A DNA stretch of 64,000 nucleotides, from contig JAQSEB010000010.1 in NCBI GenBank assembly GCA_030063045.1, positions 3,093,501-3,157,500 on the forward strand, in the 5' to 3' direction. The translations under genes were made by a program, and so were the position numbers. Below are positions 25,537-37,668 of this stretch, piece after piece. The stretch is from Pratylenchus scribneri. Lineage: Eukaryota > Nematoda > Chromadorea > Rhabditida > Pratylenchidae. Position 1 is the stretch's first letter; every line of letters begins with the position of its first letter. The notes beneath the pieces are model-generated. The model was not told the DNA's origin. It did no database searches and was given only the letters and a program-made list of their open reading frames with translations.

Positions 25537-28319
25537 ATGAGAAATGATGCCATCGACATTTTACTTGACTGTGAATTGTTCAGTCCGCTCATCGCAGTTC
25601 ATGCCTCCGAATCTGCTCATCAAACAGCCAACAAAAATGGGTTCGACTTTGCTCAAATGCTTTTGCCCTATGCAACTGTTCAAATTTGCATTAAAGTTTG
25701 TCCATTAAAGGTTTAAACAATTTAGTATTTCATCAAAATTTGACTTCAAATAGCTTAAAATATTTAAAATAATCTAAATTTTATGTTTTACAGGAACCAA
25801 CAGGCCAACAAATTCAGCATAATCTCCGATTGGATATTCGCGATTTGAGAAGAGCCGGTTTCCTTTTGAGCAACACCGTATTTCGATTCGTTCTCCAAGA
25901 AGTTTGTTACATATTTTTAAAGTTATTTTTAGTCATTTTAGAGCATTCTAACCAATCGAGAGGATGAAGGCCGACAAAGCATTTTGTCCTCAACTTTTTA
26001 TCCATCATTTTTGCATTGGCAAGAACCAGCCGAACATGAATTTCTTCGCACATATTTGGCCTGTATTTTTGTGGTTTCCACCGCAGATGCAGATCCATTG
26101 AATAAATTGGCTGAATTGGAAGCTGAACAACATCAGGAACAGGTATTCTCTTATTAGTATTTCAATTATTTGAAAGTATTGTTTAGCACGGTCAAGTGGG
26201 AAATGCAACAATGGCAAAAAGGATATCGCCAGCTTATTGTGTCCCCTCAAAATGGTTCTTTCCAAATATTCTCAAATATTATGTGCTCATCCACGACAAT
26301 TCATTGCCTGGGCTAGATCCCCAAAGGTGGTTCATTTAAATAATCTACAATAATAATCCAAATTTAAAGGTCGAACCAATTCTTCCCTGCAATTTGTTCG
26401 CGATATGGCCATAACATTTGCCATTTATTGAATTTGAATTCGGCAAACCCAGCGAATCCGGCGGACGAGATGCCCGATCCATGGACAAGGCTGATCAACA
26501 AAAATGAACGAGGACTCCAATCCGGAATTATTTTGGCAAAACAACGCATTTATTCAGCCGATAAATCATTGAAACATGCATCGGAGGTAAATATAAAATT
26601 TTTTTGACTTATTTTTTGTGATATTTAGTCCCAAAACGATTTGAACTTATCTGCCCATCCTCCTTCTCAATTGCCGCCAGTCAGTTCGGCTCCATCACTT
26701 TCCCAGCCATCCGAAGCCGGACCTCAACCTTTGTTGTTCACCACTTCCACCGTTTTCAATCCTCCAATAATGCCAAAGTCGCCGCCAATTTTTTCTCAAC
26801 ATTTGCCTACAACCAACCTCCATTCACCACCACAAAATGTCAACCCATCCAATTTGCCTCCCATTTTAATGAACCAAAATCAATCAATGACATATGCGCA
26901 GGTTTATATTTAAATTAAATTGGAAATTATTAAAATTTTTATTTAGATTGTTGGTGGATCAAATCCAATCAATAATATTGATGATAATTTAGAGGAGGAA
27001 GAACAGCGAATTTATGGTAATAATTTTAATATAATATTTAGAATTTCACAAGTAAAAATTCTTTTTGACTCTAAAGCTACCATTTTTAAGGTAAATGGCT
27101 ATCCGCGGAGGATCGACAAAGATTGCGTCAATTGGTTGAGGATTTTGCGCGAGGAGCATTAGGTAAAAATTCGAAATTTTTAATAATATTCCAATTTTAT
27201 TCAGTACCATTTGTGGAGAAACAAATTGCGGAACAGAGTGAAATTTTGATGAAGAGAGGCAGTTTGGCGAAGAGTACATTCACATCAATGCGAAAATGGT
27301 TACAAAATGCGGCAACAAATGCCAGCACAACAATTGGCGGTGTTCCAACCCAACAAGGCCAGCTGGCATCGTCGGGAACGACAATCAGCTCAGAAAGTGC
27401 AGAAAGTCAATCGAGAAGATTGGCCGATTTGGCATTCCTCTTTGGACTTTACCAATATTCAAATCAAATTTATCAATCATTGAAGAAGGATTTTGCAAAT
27501 GATCAAGCTTGGGTAATATTTTCATTTGATTTAATTCATTTATAAATGAAGAAAAAATTTTCAAATTTTGCATTAGAATTTCAAATCATTTCTATTTTTA
27601 AAACTGGAAAATATCAATTAATTAAAAATTGATAAAATTTTTAAGTTATATCATGCAGGCTGCCTGGAAATGGCCAGCATTTCTGCCTTTTTCGCCAATT
27701 GGCAACAATTTGCTGAACAAATAAGTTTAAATCCTCTGGCAAAGCCATCAATTTTGGCCACATTACGGAAACAATATCCGCAAAGATACATGGACAATGC
27801 CATCCATTTCTATGCCAATGTTTGCAAGTAAGGACATCAAAATTTTTAATTTTAATCCATTTTACCTTTTTAGGCAGCCTCTTTTGGCATTGCGAGCCTT
27901 GATGAACGGAGTGCTCATCCAAACTCATTTGGAACAATTCACGGAAGCGGCCCAACAATTGGTTCGATTCAGCATTTTCTCCGAACTTGCATTGGCTGAT
28001 CTGATCGAGGCGGTCCTTCTGGAACATGCTGCTCGACTTTTTCAATTGGCTAATAATCGGAAACGCAAAACAGTATTTTATTTGGTAATTTATTTTATAT
28101 TTTAAATAAAACCAATAAAAATTAAAGGCAACCGCTGGCACACGAATGCTTAAATTTGCCTCTCAACAACATGAAGAAATGTCCTCCAATTCATTGAGGC
28201 ATTGCCGGCAATTATCCAGGCGATTTTATGAAGAAGTGCTTAATTCAAAATTGTTAACGGGGAAAGGATGGGCATGGGCCGAACATTATCTCATTTGTCA
28301 ATACATTTCATGCATTTAA
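25537..28319 (+). CDS. TRAPPC8: TRAPPC8 N-terminal half (TRAPP III subunit)
   Basis: TRAPPC8 (Trs85) is the TRAPP III subunit that directs the complex to autophagosomal and Golgi membranes. Twelve exons (25537–25710, 25794–25901, 25942–26142, 26187–26326, 26370–26586, 26629–26901, 26947–27016, 27091–27162, 27205–27512, 27646–27827, 27874–28084, 28128–28319) give 715 residues. They match the first half of the human protein: HEFLRTYLACIFVVST, KWFFPNILKYYVLIHD, MPDPWTRL, SLAKSTFTSMRKWL, then QAWLYHAGCLEM and GKGWAWAEHYL. A Pro/Ser-rich insert fills about 290–370. In the middle of the helical solenoid the frame runs into TAA at 28317–28319, with no usable donor to the downstream half. Confidence 0.9.
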
Positions 28320-28464
28320 TATTGTTTTTTTTTTATATTTTTAGAAAAGAATAAATTTTTAGATGATTTTATAATGAAATAATTTATCCATTATAAAAAA
28401 TGTTGGTATATATTATTTGATTCATTCACCAATTCAATTATCACAATTTATATTTTTAAATAGA
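28320..28464 (+). other. break between the two TRAPPC8 halves
   Basis: AATAAA at 28350–28355 lies 108 bases before an AG acceptor (tttttaaatag, 28462–28463), one base before an ATG in the frame of the second half. This has the form of a nematode intercistronic region. The only GT in the last part of the preceding exon (28297) gives phase 1, and every acceptor I tried after it gives an immediate stop. Confidence 0.55.
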
Positions 28465-31400
28465 ATGGTTCAAATGCAAACAAATTCCAATGTTTATTCC
28501 GATTTAAATGGCAAAGAAGGACAGAACATAGTAATTTTTATTTTAACTTGAAAAAATTAAAATTTAGAAACTTTTACCAATAACTAAAAAATGCTAATTA
28601 TTAAAAATTTTGATGCTGGTATTTTAAGCATATTAATTGAAATATCACTTATATTAATTAATTCGATCGAAATTTTACTTTATTTTAGTCTCCCGACGAT
28701 GTGAATATTCTATTGGATTTGTATGTTCGAATTTTAAAGCCGCCCAGTCCACAACCAGCCAATCGACAAATCAACATTCTCCAAAAATATATTCGATTAT
28801 TGAACAAGTAATTCAATAATTTAAGCGATAAAAAATTCAATTAAAGGCATCGCAAATTTACGGACAAATCGCCGATTAGTTTATCATGGATTCAACCATT
28901 TGTGGATACGAAAATGATTGAAACATTCCCTGGACTTGGATTGGCATTTCCCAATAGAAATTCATTATCGGACAAGACTAGTGGCTTTTCAATAATGCAA
29001 TTTTCTGAAGGTATACTCAATTATTAAATTACTAATAATTTAATATTGCCCAAATTCAGACCATCCCGTCTTCCCATCCAGCGGATTGCATCTTCATGTA
29101 TGGAATGAATTGTTGGAATGCACAAAAAGACAAATTCATTCATCATTTCCAATCTCAGCCCTTTTCTGCAATCAACATACCGAAAATAGAACAAAAACTT
29201 TACTTCCGACACAAGAGCCTTTTATTGTTCGATTAAGGTATTCAAAAAAAAAAAGAATTTAAATTATAAATAATTTCAGATTGCAAAATCCTTTTCCATT
29301 CCCTTTAATTTTGAAGAATTTGCATCTTTCATTGAACAAAGTAAACAAAATTAAATTTTTCTAAAAACGATGAAACACTTTTTAAGCTGGTCAAAAATGG
29401 CACAATTCAACCAAATCCATATGAAAATGTTGATTTATCCGTTCAAAATTTGCTGGAATTGCCGGGTATTTCCAATGAAACGATGGATTGGCATTCAGAT
29501 GAATTGGCACAAACCTCCCTCCAGACATATCCAACACCTTCCAAGCAAATTATTGATTTATGGGTTTTACCAAGGCACGAAGTGGAGTCATTTGAAGTCA
29601 ACGGAATTCAATTTAATTTATGCATTCCTCAATTGGAGGGAAATTCCAACATAGAAGAAAATACAATTGAAAATACTCTAAATGCATTTGTGCCAATAGA
29701 AGTGAAAGGACGACGGCTTTTCGGCACCAAAGAACAGGTTATTGATTGAATTATTATTCATTCAATTTAAATAATTAATCGATTATTTTAAAACCTTTAA
29801 TTTTTATTTAATTTGAATTAATTTTCAGCGAATGTCGAAGAAATATTCCGAAGACAACCGATTGCATGCCACCGTCCAATCGAGGCCTTCACCATTGCTC
29901 TCATTCCGACCAATTGGAGGCGATGCCGATCTGATTCAGGCGAGCACCCAAAATTTATTGATTGAATCGAATGCCGATCAAATTTTGCAAATTGTATTTG
30001 AAGTGGAAAATGTTGGGAAAGTGCCGGTGAATCGAATGTCAATTTGTGCGAATTATCCGGAACAAGGTAACGCGACCTTAAATAACATTTAACATGGAGA
30101 TAATATTAATTTGGCAACAAAAACACTGAATTTGGCAACAACCTTTCTTGTCGAAAAATATTATATTTTTTGAGGCCATATATGGCCCTAACTAGGGGTT
30201 TAGGGTTAGGGTTCAGGGCAGGATGGGATTAGGGGTTAAGGGCTAGGGATTAGGGAATCTTAAAGAAGTTTGATTTGGCCAAGTTATATGGCCTCAAAAA
30301 TATAATATTTTTCGACACGAAAGGTTGTTGCCAAATTAAGTGTTTTTGTTGCCAAATTAAATGCCTTCCATTTAACATGGACAGAAGAATTATTTTCACT
30401 TTAGTTGATTTTATTATAAAATTAGTTGGAAACTTATAGGAAAATTATTTAAATTACATATAATTCATAATATTCCTAATCCAAATATTCAGTTTCAATC
30501 AATGAGCCAAAATTGGTGACCACTTCGGATCAATGGTCCACTTGCCCAGTCCAAATTTGCCAATCCACATTCGCAAATGAACCATTCCCATTAGAGCCAG
30601 AAATTGAGGGAACCGCTCGGCTTGGCATTTTTCATTGCAAATTCATTGGTGCGGACAGGCCATTGGATGTTGGCCAAAGAACTGGGTAAGTATGTAAAAA
30701 TCGATTAAAATTTTTTGAAATATTTTTTAGCATTCGAATTGCAATCCGTGCTTGGCCTGAGCCTCAATTCGCCGGCCAAAATAATCAATTCCAGCAATTC
30801 TATTTCCTTTTTCTCTATTCCGGCGACAACGGACAATGCCGTCAATTTCGGTATGCTCTGCGCATTCGTTGCACCCAATCTTTGATGTCCACCACAATTC
30901 GTCAACTCAACCCGTCAATTGGGCTTTTCCATATGAATTTGGGCTTAACATCATCATTGCCACAAAATTATGCCATCAAATTGGAATTGCTTCGAATATC
31001 CGCCATTTTTTGTGAAAGAATTAATGAAAACAAAGATACAAATAATGATGGAAAGATGATGCAGCCACGAAATCAACAAGAAGCACAGCAAAGAGGAGAA
31101 GAAAATGTGAAAATTTACTGGAAAAGTGGATGCACTTTGAATGCGCTGATCAATAAACCAGGTTAGCCACAAATCTCCATAATAGGACATATTAAGTTAT
31201 TCTCGTTCAAAGTAACAAAATTATTTATAAATTTTCCCTGTTTGCAAAAGTTTATTTTTACAGTCATAATTGAAAACGACCAAAGTATGTCGCTGTGCTT
31301 TTTGGCTTCGCCTACAACCCAACAGCAATCAGAATCGAATGATGATGAAATTAAATGGGACGAACTTTGGCTAAATCAGCCACGCATCCCCGACATCCCA

Positions 31401-31630
31401 ATTTGGCGTCTGGCTTTATCAAAGCCACACGGAATCGCAACAAACGAAATGGATGGAAAAAATGCAAATAAATTGGCCAATTCAACGGGAGCGGTTCTTT
31501 TATTGAAATTACTATGGTAATTTTTTGAAAAATTTAACATTATTATGTTAATTTTAGGAAGGCGAGTATTGCTCAAAAAGAAACCGCCACAACAATTTTT
31601 GGAGAAACTTTATTATCCGCAGATGAATAA
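28465..31630 (+). CDS. TRAPPC8: TRAPPC8 C-terminal half (separate cistron?)
   Basis: Eleven exons (28465–28530, 28689–28807, 28847–29010, 29060–29237, 29280–29340, 29387–29737, 29829–30066, 30493–30685, 30731–31161, 31264–31516, 31558–31630) give 708 residues. They match the second half of TRAPPC8 from the LYVRILKPPSP helical segment to the C-terminal beta-rich region (PFIVRLRLQNPFPFPLILKN, VFEVENVGKVPVNRMSI). Together with the upstream 715 residues the total is 1423, close to the human 1435. About 20 residues look replaced at the join. The first 22 residues from ATG 28465 have no obvious counterpart. The intron 30067–30492 carries an inserted inverted-repeat element. If translated separately, the two proteins would presumably assemble with each other. 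Confidence 0.85.
30099..30368. mobile_element. MITE-like insertion with telomere-like core
   Basis: This 270-base insertion in a TRAPPC8 intron is flanked by a perfect 13-base direct repeat (catttaacatgga at 30086–30098 and 30369–30381), a likely target-site duplication. Its arms, 30107–30187 and 30277–30360, are reverse complements of about 80 bases with few mismatches and each contain atttggcaacaa twice. The centre (30188–30276) is G-rich with repeated ttaggg and tagggat units. There is no open frame. Confidence 0.8.
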
Positions 31631-33570
31631 TTGAATAAATGTAATGATAATTTAATATTTATTTATATTTATTCAATATTCCGATGTGATTTTTTACATA
31701 TTATAAATTTTATTTAATGTAATCGAAGTGTATAAATGTTGCATAATTAAACCGAAATGCTGGGTGGCATAATCTTACTACTCCAAAAAGTTATTTCTTC
31801 AGTATTTCTTTGTGTATATGACCAACAGACATAGTGGGATTATCTGGTGATGAAGTCAATTGTAATCCCCTTCTTTTTTTACTATTTGTTTTTCATCAAC
31901 CCCCTCATTCATCCGACAAGACCTCTTAAGTGCCATTTTCCGGTGCCAAAAAATCACGCCCCGCCTATTGATCGATAAAAATATTTACACCTTTTATTCA
32001 AATTTTTTAAAGAAATTCCATTAAAAAATTGGATTTTTGTCCTCTTCATCTAATACAGTACCTAAAAATAGCCAGATCCGTCCTTCCTTTCCCTCTGGTA
32101 TTTTGTCCCTCCCCTCATCATGAGCCTATGAGGGAGGAGGAGGAGAATAATAACCCGAAAATAGCAGATGTTCTCGCCACGCGCACCGTCCTCATTTCCA
32201 TATCAAAACAGCGGCAAACACGGTGGTGGTTTATCCCTTCCTTAAAATGACCCTTTGGACATTTTTACACAAAATTCCCCTATAATAGGGAGGAAGAAAG
32301 GGGCGACTGTAAATATGCACCATTCCATGCCATTTTACCCTTTCTTTTGCTTTGTTTTCGGGTTCAACAAGGGGATAAAATCTTTATTGGCGTGCGGCCA
32401 TATAGCCAATTCTTTTATTCTTCCCCATTTACAAATAAAAACAGCAATAAAATAGAATCAAAAATTATTTCATTTGTTTAATCAATTTGCATCCTATTTT
32501 TATCTTCCATATTTTTCCACACGTGCCATCATTTCCAAAAATTGCTCAATTGGACGCTGCTGTCTTTTCACAAATCAAAGGCGGCACATATAAAAAGCAT
32601 TGATAAAAAAGATAAGAAAAGTGCGGTATCGGATTAAGAAGGTCCACGGGATGATGTCGGCAATGATAAAAAGGTTAGTATTTTTTGATAATTTTCAAAA
32701 AAATTTGACTTTCAACTCCGATCCTATATGATCGGTGATCGCATGTGCCCAAAAATACGGAAAATCCTCTATGGCGTGTGACCCCCTCCAGCCTCATTCA
32801 GTAAAAAAAGGTCAACCCCTTCCCATTTTCCATGTTTTCCATCCTTCATTCCTCAATCTTCCACACCTTGTCCTCACTTATTCTTCAACAATCCCCATTC
32901 ATTTAAAAAATCGCCCCCTATCCATTTCGCCCAGTTAACTTCATCCATCCCCCACCCAATAAAATTGCTTGTTCAAGTTGTTGGCACTGTTTTGTACGGG
33001 CATGGGGGATCGAATAGCTGGATGAAAGTGCAGGTGCATCCCATTCCCCCCCCCCCCCCCCCCATAGTAGCCCCTTCACATTCCAAGTCCCAACAACCGT
33101 TCATTGCCCCATCCGCGCCGATGTCAATGACTTCATTCTTTTCTTTTTTGAGCAAAAATATTGCTGTGCATGCTTTTTATTTGATCTTCTAAAAGCAGCA
33201 GAGTTTCACCATTCCAATATGCAAAATTCAAAGACGAATTTTGGTTTTCAAAAATTTGTTTTCGCTCTTTTTCAATTCATCCATGCAATTCTTCCTTCCT
33301 TCCTTTCGCGCAACATCAATTTCATTTTTACTTCTCCCGATCTCATTCAATTTTTAATTTCCCCCTACAAAAATAATATCCAATTTTCCTCATCCACTCA
33401 CCAAAATCTGCTGCTCATTTCAATGTCAGAATTTATTAGAAAATCGTGAAACAAAAAACTGCAGAATAGGTCAATTTTTCTTCACTTAATCCATTTTTAA
33501 ATTTATTCCATGTTTTTAAACTGAATTTTTCAGATTTTCTATTCATTTTATAAATAAAAACATTGCAAAA
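31631..33570. other. 1.9-kb intergenic region upstream of the DSL ligand
   Basis: I see no gene. It contains AATAAA-type signals for TRAPPC8, a tatataaaaag element near 32588 followed by two GATA-factor-like sites (tgataa at 32601, agataag at 32610–32616), and a run of 18 C at 33046–33063. It probably holds the DSL ligand's promoter. Confidence 0.4.
33046..33063 (+). repeat. poly-C tract (18 C)
   Basis: An uninterrupted run of 18 C, the third long G/C homopolymer in the window. Confidence 0.9.
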
Positions 33571-36500
33571 ATGGGCACTGCCAATTTCTACAATAAATTT
33601 CCGGACAATAATAACTTTTCGGCTCCAAAAGAAAAGACTTTGACGACGACGAGATCAACAGGACTTTTTGTGAGTTTTAAATACAAGCAAATGTACTAAT
33701 TTAAAATTAAAAATTGCAGATATTTTTGGTACTTTGCACATTCTTCTTCCGCCAAATTGACGCTGCTGGCCATATCGACTTGCAAATTCAGGAGCTAATT
33801 TTGAGAAAACCTCCGGCCAATTGCTGCCAAAAAGGTATGAATTCAAGCAAATCTACTTTTATATTCAAGTTTTTAGATGCAAATTGTTTTAATCAATCCT
33901 GCTCATTGGACTTTCGACTCTGCATTGGAAACACGGAATTGATCCAATCAACCGCCGGGATTTTGCAATCGCGCAAGGATTGCCTGATCGGAGCTGCCAA
34001 TTTCTCAATTTCTTTGCAAAATTTGCCGGAATTTGACGCAGCGAATGGCAGCAATTCATCTCGACCACTCGCCCTTCATGGTTTTCCCCTTCAACGACTC
34101 AATTTCACCTCAATTGCCATTGATTCACCGGTCAGTTTTTTATATTATTAATAAAATTGGGATAAAAAATTGTTCTTTCCATTTTTGGATTTCATTCCCT
34201 TTTATTTTGTCTTCCTCAAAAGAGGACAACCCCCAAAACCCCTTTTAAAAATGTCACATCTGCGCAGTGTTTTTAGTGTCAACAACAATAAAAATGATGT
34301 TTTGACTGACTGACACATTTTTACTCTCTCGGTCAGATCCAAAACACCACCCGGGCCCGGCCAGAGGGACCCAATCACCTCCTCCCCTCCTCCTTTTGTA
34401 TTGCGCATTTTGTGGTGGCCGGGGGACAAGGATGGGGCAGATGAGCGGTTAATCGGTTACTGACTAGAATGGAGGCTAGAGGGGAATAGCAGCTGCATTA
34501 ATTCATTCATTCATTCATCCTTTTGTCCATTGTCATCCAAATCAAAATGCGCGAAATGGGGGAAGGAAGAATGATGGAAGATTGATGAAAGGTGAATGGG
34601 GGGTTAAGGAAGTAAAAATGGGTTGAGGAGAATATATGGCAATTGAATCAACCATCAACCTTAAAATGTTTTTAATAAATTAAAAAAAAATTAGCTGGAC
34701 TTGGCTATTACTCAAATTAATTTTCTTTTTTTTTACCAAAAAAATGTATATGGAATTTTCTATACGGGAAATTAGCTCAAATTTCAAGCAGAATAATTTC
34801 CCCCCACCAAAAAGAAAATGTGATGGAATTCTATGGATATAATTGGTGCTGAAAATATGGGCAATCGAGAGTGCAAATTGGCTAGAGGGGGGTGGCCTTC
34901 TTTCCTAATTTAGTTGGTCATTTCCAGCAGCCAAAATTGCCTAAATAAATTATTGCGTAATGCGACATTTGCAATGCCCAGAGAAAGAAATTAGTGCAAA
35001 TAATTTTTTTGGAAGGAGGAATAGAAATGTTTTTTGATTAAAATTAAAAAAAAATAAATTTATTTGGGAATAAAAACATTTTTCAATTAATATTTTTGCC
35101 TTCTTTTATCGTCAATGTTTGTATTAAAAAATCCTCAAAAATTGTCCTTTTACTACCCTCATCCAAGGTCACTTTCCATTTGCCCTCCTTTTGCACTTTG
35201 GATTGGTCTTTACGGATGGAAATAGAAAGGAAAATAGTGGATTTGCACTTTTTTGTTTGTTTGCAATCCAAAAGGAAGGGGAAATGCCAAAACATCAAAG
35301 GCATCGCACCGCAACCTCATTTTGGGTCGACCATGTGCCATACTCCTTCACTAATCCCATACCCAACTAAAATCCTTGAAAATAAATGAAAAAGAAATAA
35401 AAATAAATTGAAATAATTTTATTTTTTTTTGCAGAACATTTTCATCGAATTGAGCATTTTGAATGGAGCTGATGGAAAATTGCTGCTATTTTCCCGTCAA
35501 CATGCCAACACTTTGAATGCCCACAATGCTCCAATCATTCTTCGATATGTAAATTTTTCAAATAATTTGAAATTAATTACAAATTTTCGCAAAGATTACT
35601 TTCGGAAATTCCCTCGTCTATCGGCTCCAGGTTCATTGTTCTCCGGGCTTTACTGGACCAAATTGTGCCATTTTTTGCGAACCACCACAATCAAAGTAAG
35701 AATTTAGGCATTTAATAAATTAGTAATCATTTTAAAATAAATTTGTAATAATTAAATTCCATTTTCAAATAGTGATAATTATGTTTGCACGGGGAGTGGG
35801 CCTCAATGTTTGATGGGTTGGACTGGCATTCGATGCACCCAACCAATTTGTGCGTTGCCCTGCCAAAATGGTGGCCGATGCATTGAACCGGACAAATGCG
35901 CATGTCCAACGTAAATTTTGAATATTAATTTTATTTTAATTGTTTTGTGCAATTTTACAGAGGCTGGGAAGGTCCGGAATGTGAAAAATGTAAACCACGG
36001 GCTGGATGCCAACATGGATATTGCATGGATGAACCGGGTCAGTTTTAAAGAGAATTAATTGTAATTTATTTGAATATTGCAATAAATATTTACTTTTAGA
36101 TGGTTCATTTGAACATAACAAAATTACAGATTATTTTTTAGGAAAATGTTTCTGTCATCCAAATTGGACTGGACCTGACTGCAATTTGGTTGTGAACAAA
36201 TGTTTGGAAAGGCCGTGCAAAAATGGTGGCATTTGCACCACATATGGCCGTCATGGCGACTATTTTCATTGCATTTGCCCACCCGGTTTCATCGGCATTG
36301 ATTGTGCAATTTCGGTTAGATTTATAATTCAAAAATCAATCAATATATTCCCACCAAAACAGTACGAAATTTGCAAAAATGCCAGCTGCGGTCCAAACCA
36401 AAGATGTGCTCCACTTCAAAATAGTTACAGCTGTGTTTGTGATCCTGGCTTTGAGGGACCCGAATGTCAACAAGAAAAAGAGCGACGAATCATTTATGGC

Positions 36501-37244
36501 AAAACTGGTCAGCCATAATTAATTTATTCAACAAAATAATTATTTTTAGATCCTCAAATCGCTTCCATACCAACATCAAAACAAATCAAATCTTCGGTCA
36601 ATGCCTCCGAAATTGTTTCCACTCATCCACCACCATCATCATCATCTTCCCAACAATTTGGCGATGAATTCGGTGTTGTGAAAGCATTGATGGCCGCATG
36701 TTTCCTTCTCCTTCTGGTCATCATTGCCATCCTATGCTGCGGCCAACACAACAACAATTGGCCATGTTCATCGGCAATGCCAAAATTAATTCGTCATCCA
36801 AAACCATTGAATCCAGTGTCGGACACGGATGAGGACGGCGGCGAGGATTTGCCAATGACAATGGTGAAAGGCACAAAGGCCGGAGGAACATTCATTCGAA
36901 AGATGCGACCACCAATTATGCATTGGAGTGCTTCTTCAAATAGCTTTAGCACAACCGGCGGCGATGATGAACTCGACTCTGGGATGGGCTCAATTCATTC
37001 ATCGAATAAGTATGAAAAACAGGGAATAAATTTAAATATAATTTAAAATTCAATTTTCAGCCCAATTGGACCAATTGACTTGGAAACGCAGCACAGACGA
37101 TTGGTCCATTCTTGGCCGACACAGCAGCAAATGTCAATTCAATCGCCACCTCCTCCTTATGAAGACTCATCATTGGTTTGGACAATTCACCATAATTCAC
37201 AATCAGGGACATATAGCCGTGGAAGGGATGAAGCATTTGTCTGA
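33571..37244 (+). CDS. DSL-domain Notch ligand (Delta/LAG-2 type)
   Basis: This is a transmembrane ligand that activates Notch on neighbouring cells. Eleven exons (33571–33669, 33720–33834, 33877–34130, 35435–35548, 35595–35695, 35773–35910, 35961–36037, 36142–36314, 36363–36507, 36550–37009, 37061–37244) give 619 residues. A hydrophobic signal (FLVLCTFFF) sits after 33 polar residues. The MNNL domain starts GHIDLQIQELIL. The DSL domain follows (YRLQVHCSPGFTGPNCAIFC, then CLMGWTGIRC), with four EGF-like repeats to CDPGFEGPEC. One membrane segment lies at about 448–468, and a 150-residue tail contains PPPPY, a WW-domain-binding PPxY motif. Exon 5 must start at 35595; the frame that reads through the intron lacks the DSL cysteines. 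Intron 3 is unusually long (1304 bases). Confidence 0.92.
34131..35434 (+). other. long third intron of the DSL ligand gene
   Basis: A 1304-base intron in a gene whose other introns are mostly under 110. It contains purine-rich and pyrimidine-rich patches and no exon-like segment. An open frame at 35096–35389 has no domain. It may hold an enhancer; nothing in the sequence proves it. Confidence 0.45.
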
Positions 37245-37668
37245 TGGCAATTCCGATTAATTATAGCAAAATCTGTGAATTCATCTCAATTCCTTTCATA
37301 TTTTCATTTTATTTTCCCATTTTTCATTTGTTTTGACCAAAAATTATATTATCCCATCATTCATTGTGCATAATATTATTCATTGTTAATTAATTAATTC
37401 ACTTAATAATATGTAATAAGGACAAATGCATTCCCAAATTGTTTAGACTTCTCTCTCTCCGATGATTTCCACCCCTTTTTATTATTCAATTTCAGTTAAA
37501 TATAATTTTTATTCAATTTGTACAATCATAAAAAGCTCACAAATAAATTCTTATGCTTTAATTTTTAATGTAAATTGTTATTAACCAGATTTTTATACGT
37601 AAATAAAAATGTTTTTCATTAATTGTTTTATAATTAAATGGAGAATATTTTCAGATTTTTAATCCACA
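37245..37668 (+). other. spacer, DSL ligand to ERLEC1
   Basis: AATAAA at 37542–37547 and 37602–37607 precede an AG acceptor (atattttcag, 37653–37654) 14 bases before the ERLEC1 ATG. Co-transcription is possible but weaker than at the shorter spacers. No gene is seen. Confidence 0.35.

Noticed and set aside
26629..26901. Pro/Ser-rich open frame as a separate protein
   Set aside because: It is an in-phase exon of TRAPPC8-N filling a variable loop.
30188..30276. Telomere or interstitial telomeric array
   Set aside because: The units are degenerate and ttaggg-like rather than the nematode ttaggc, cover under 90 bases, and lie inside an inverted-repeat insertion.
35096..35389. Open frame inside the DSL ligand intron
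   Set aside because: No domain, no splice sites that join it in phase to neighbours, and composition matches the surrounding intron.
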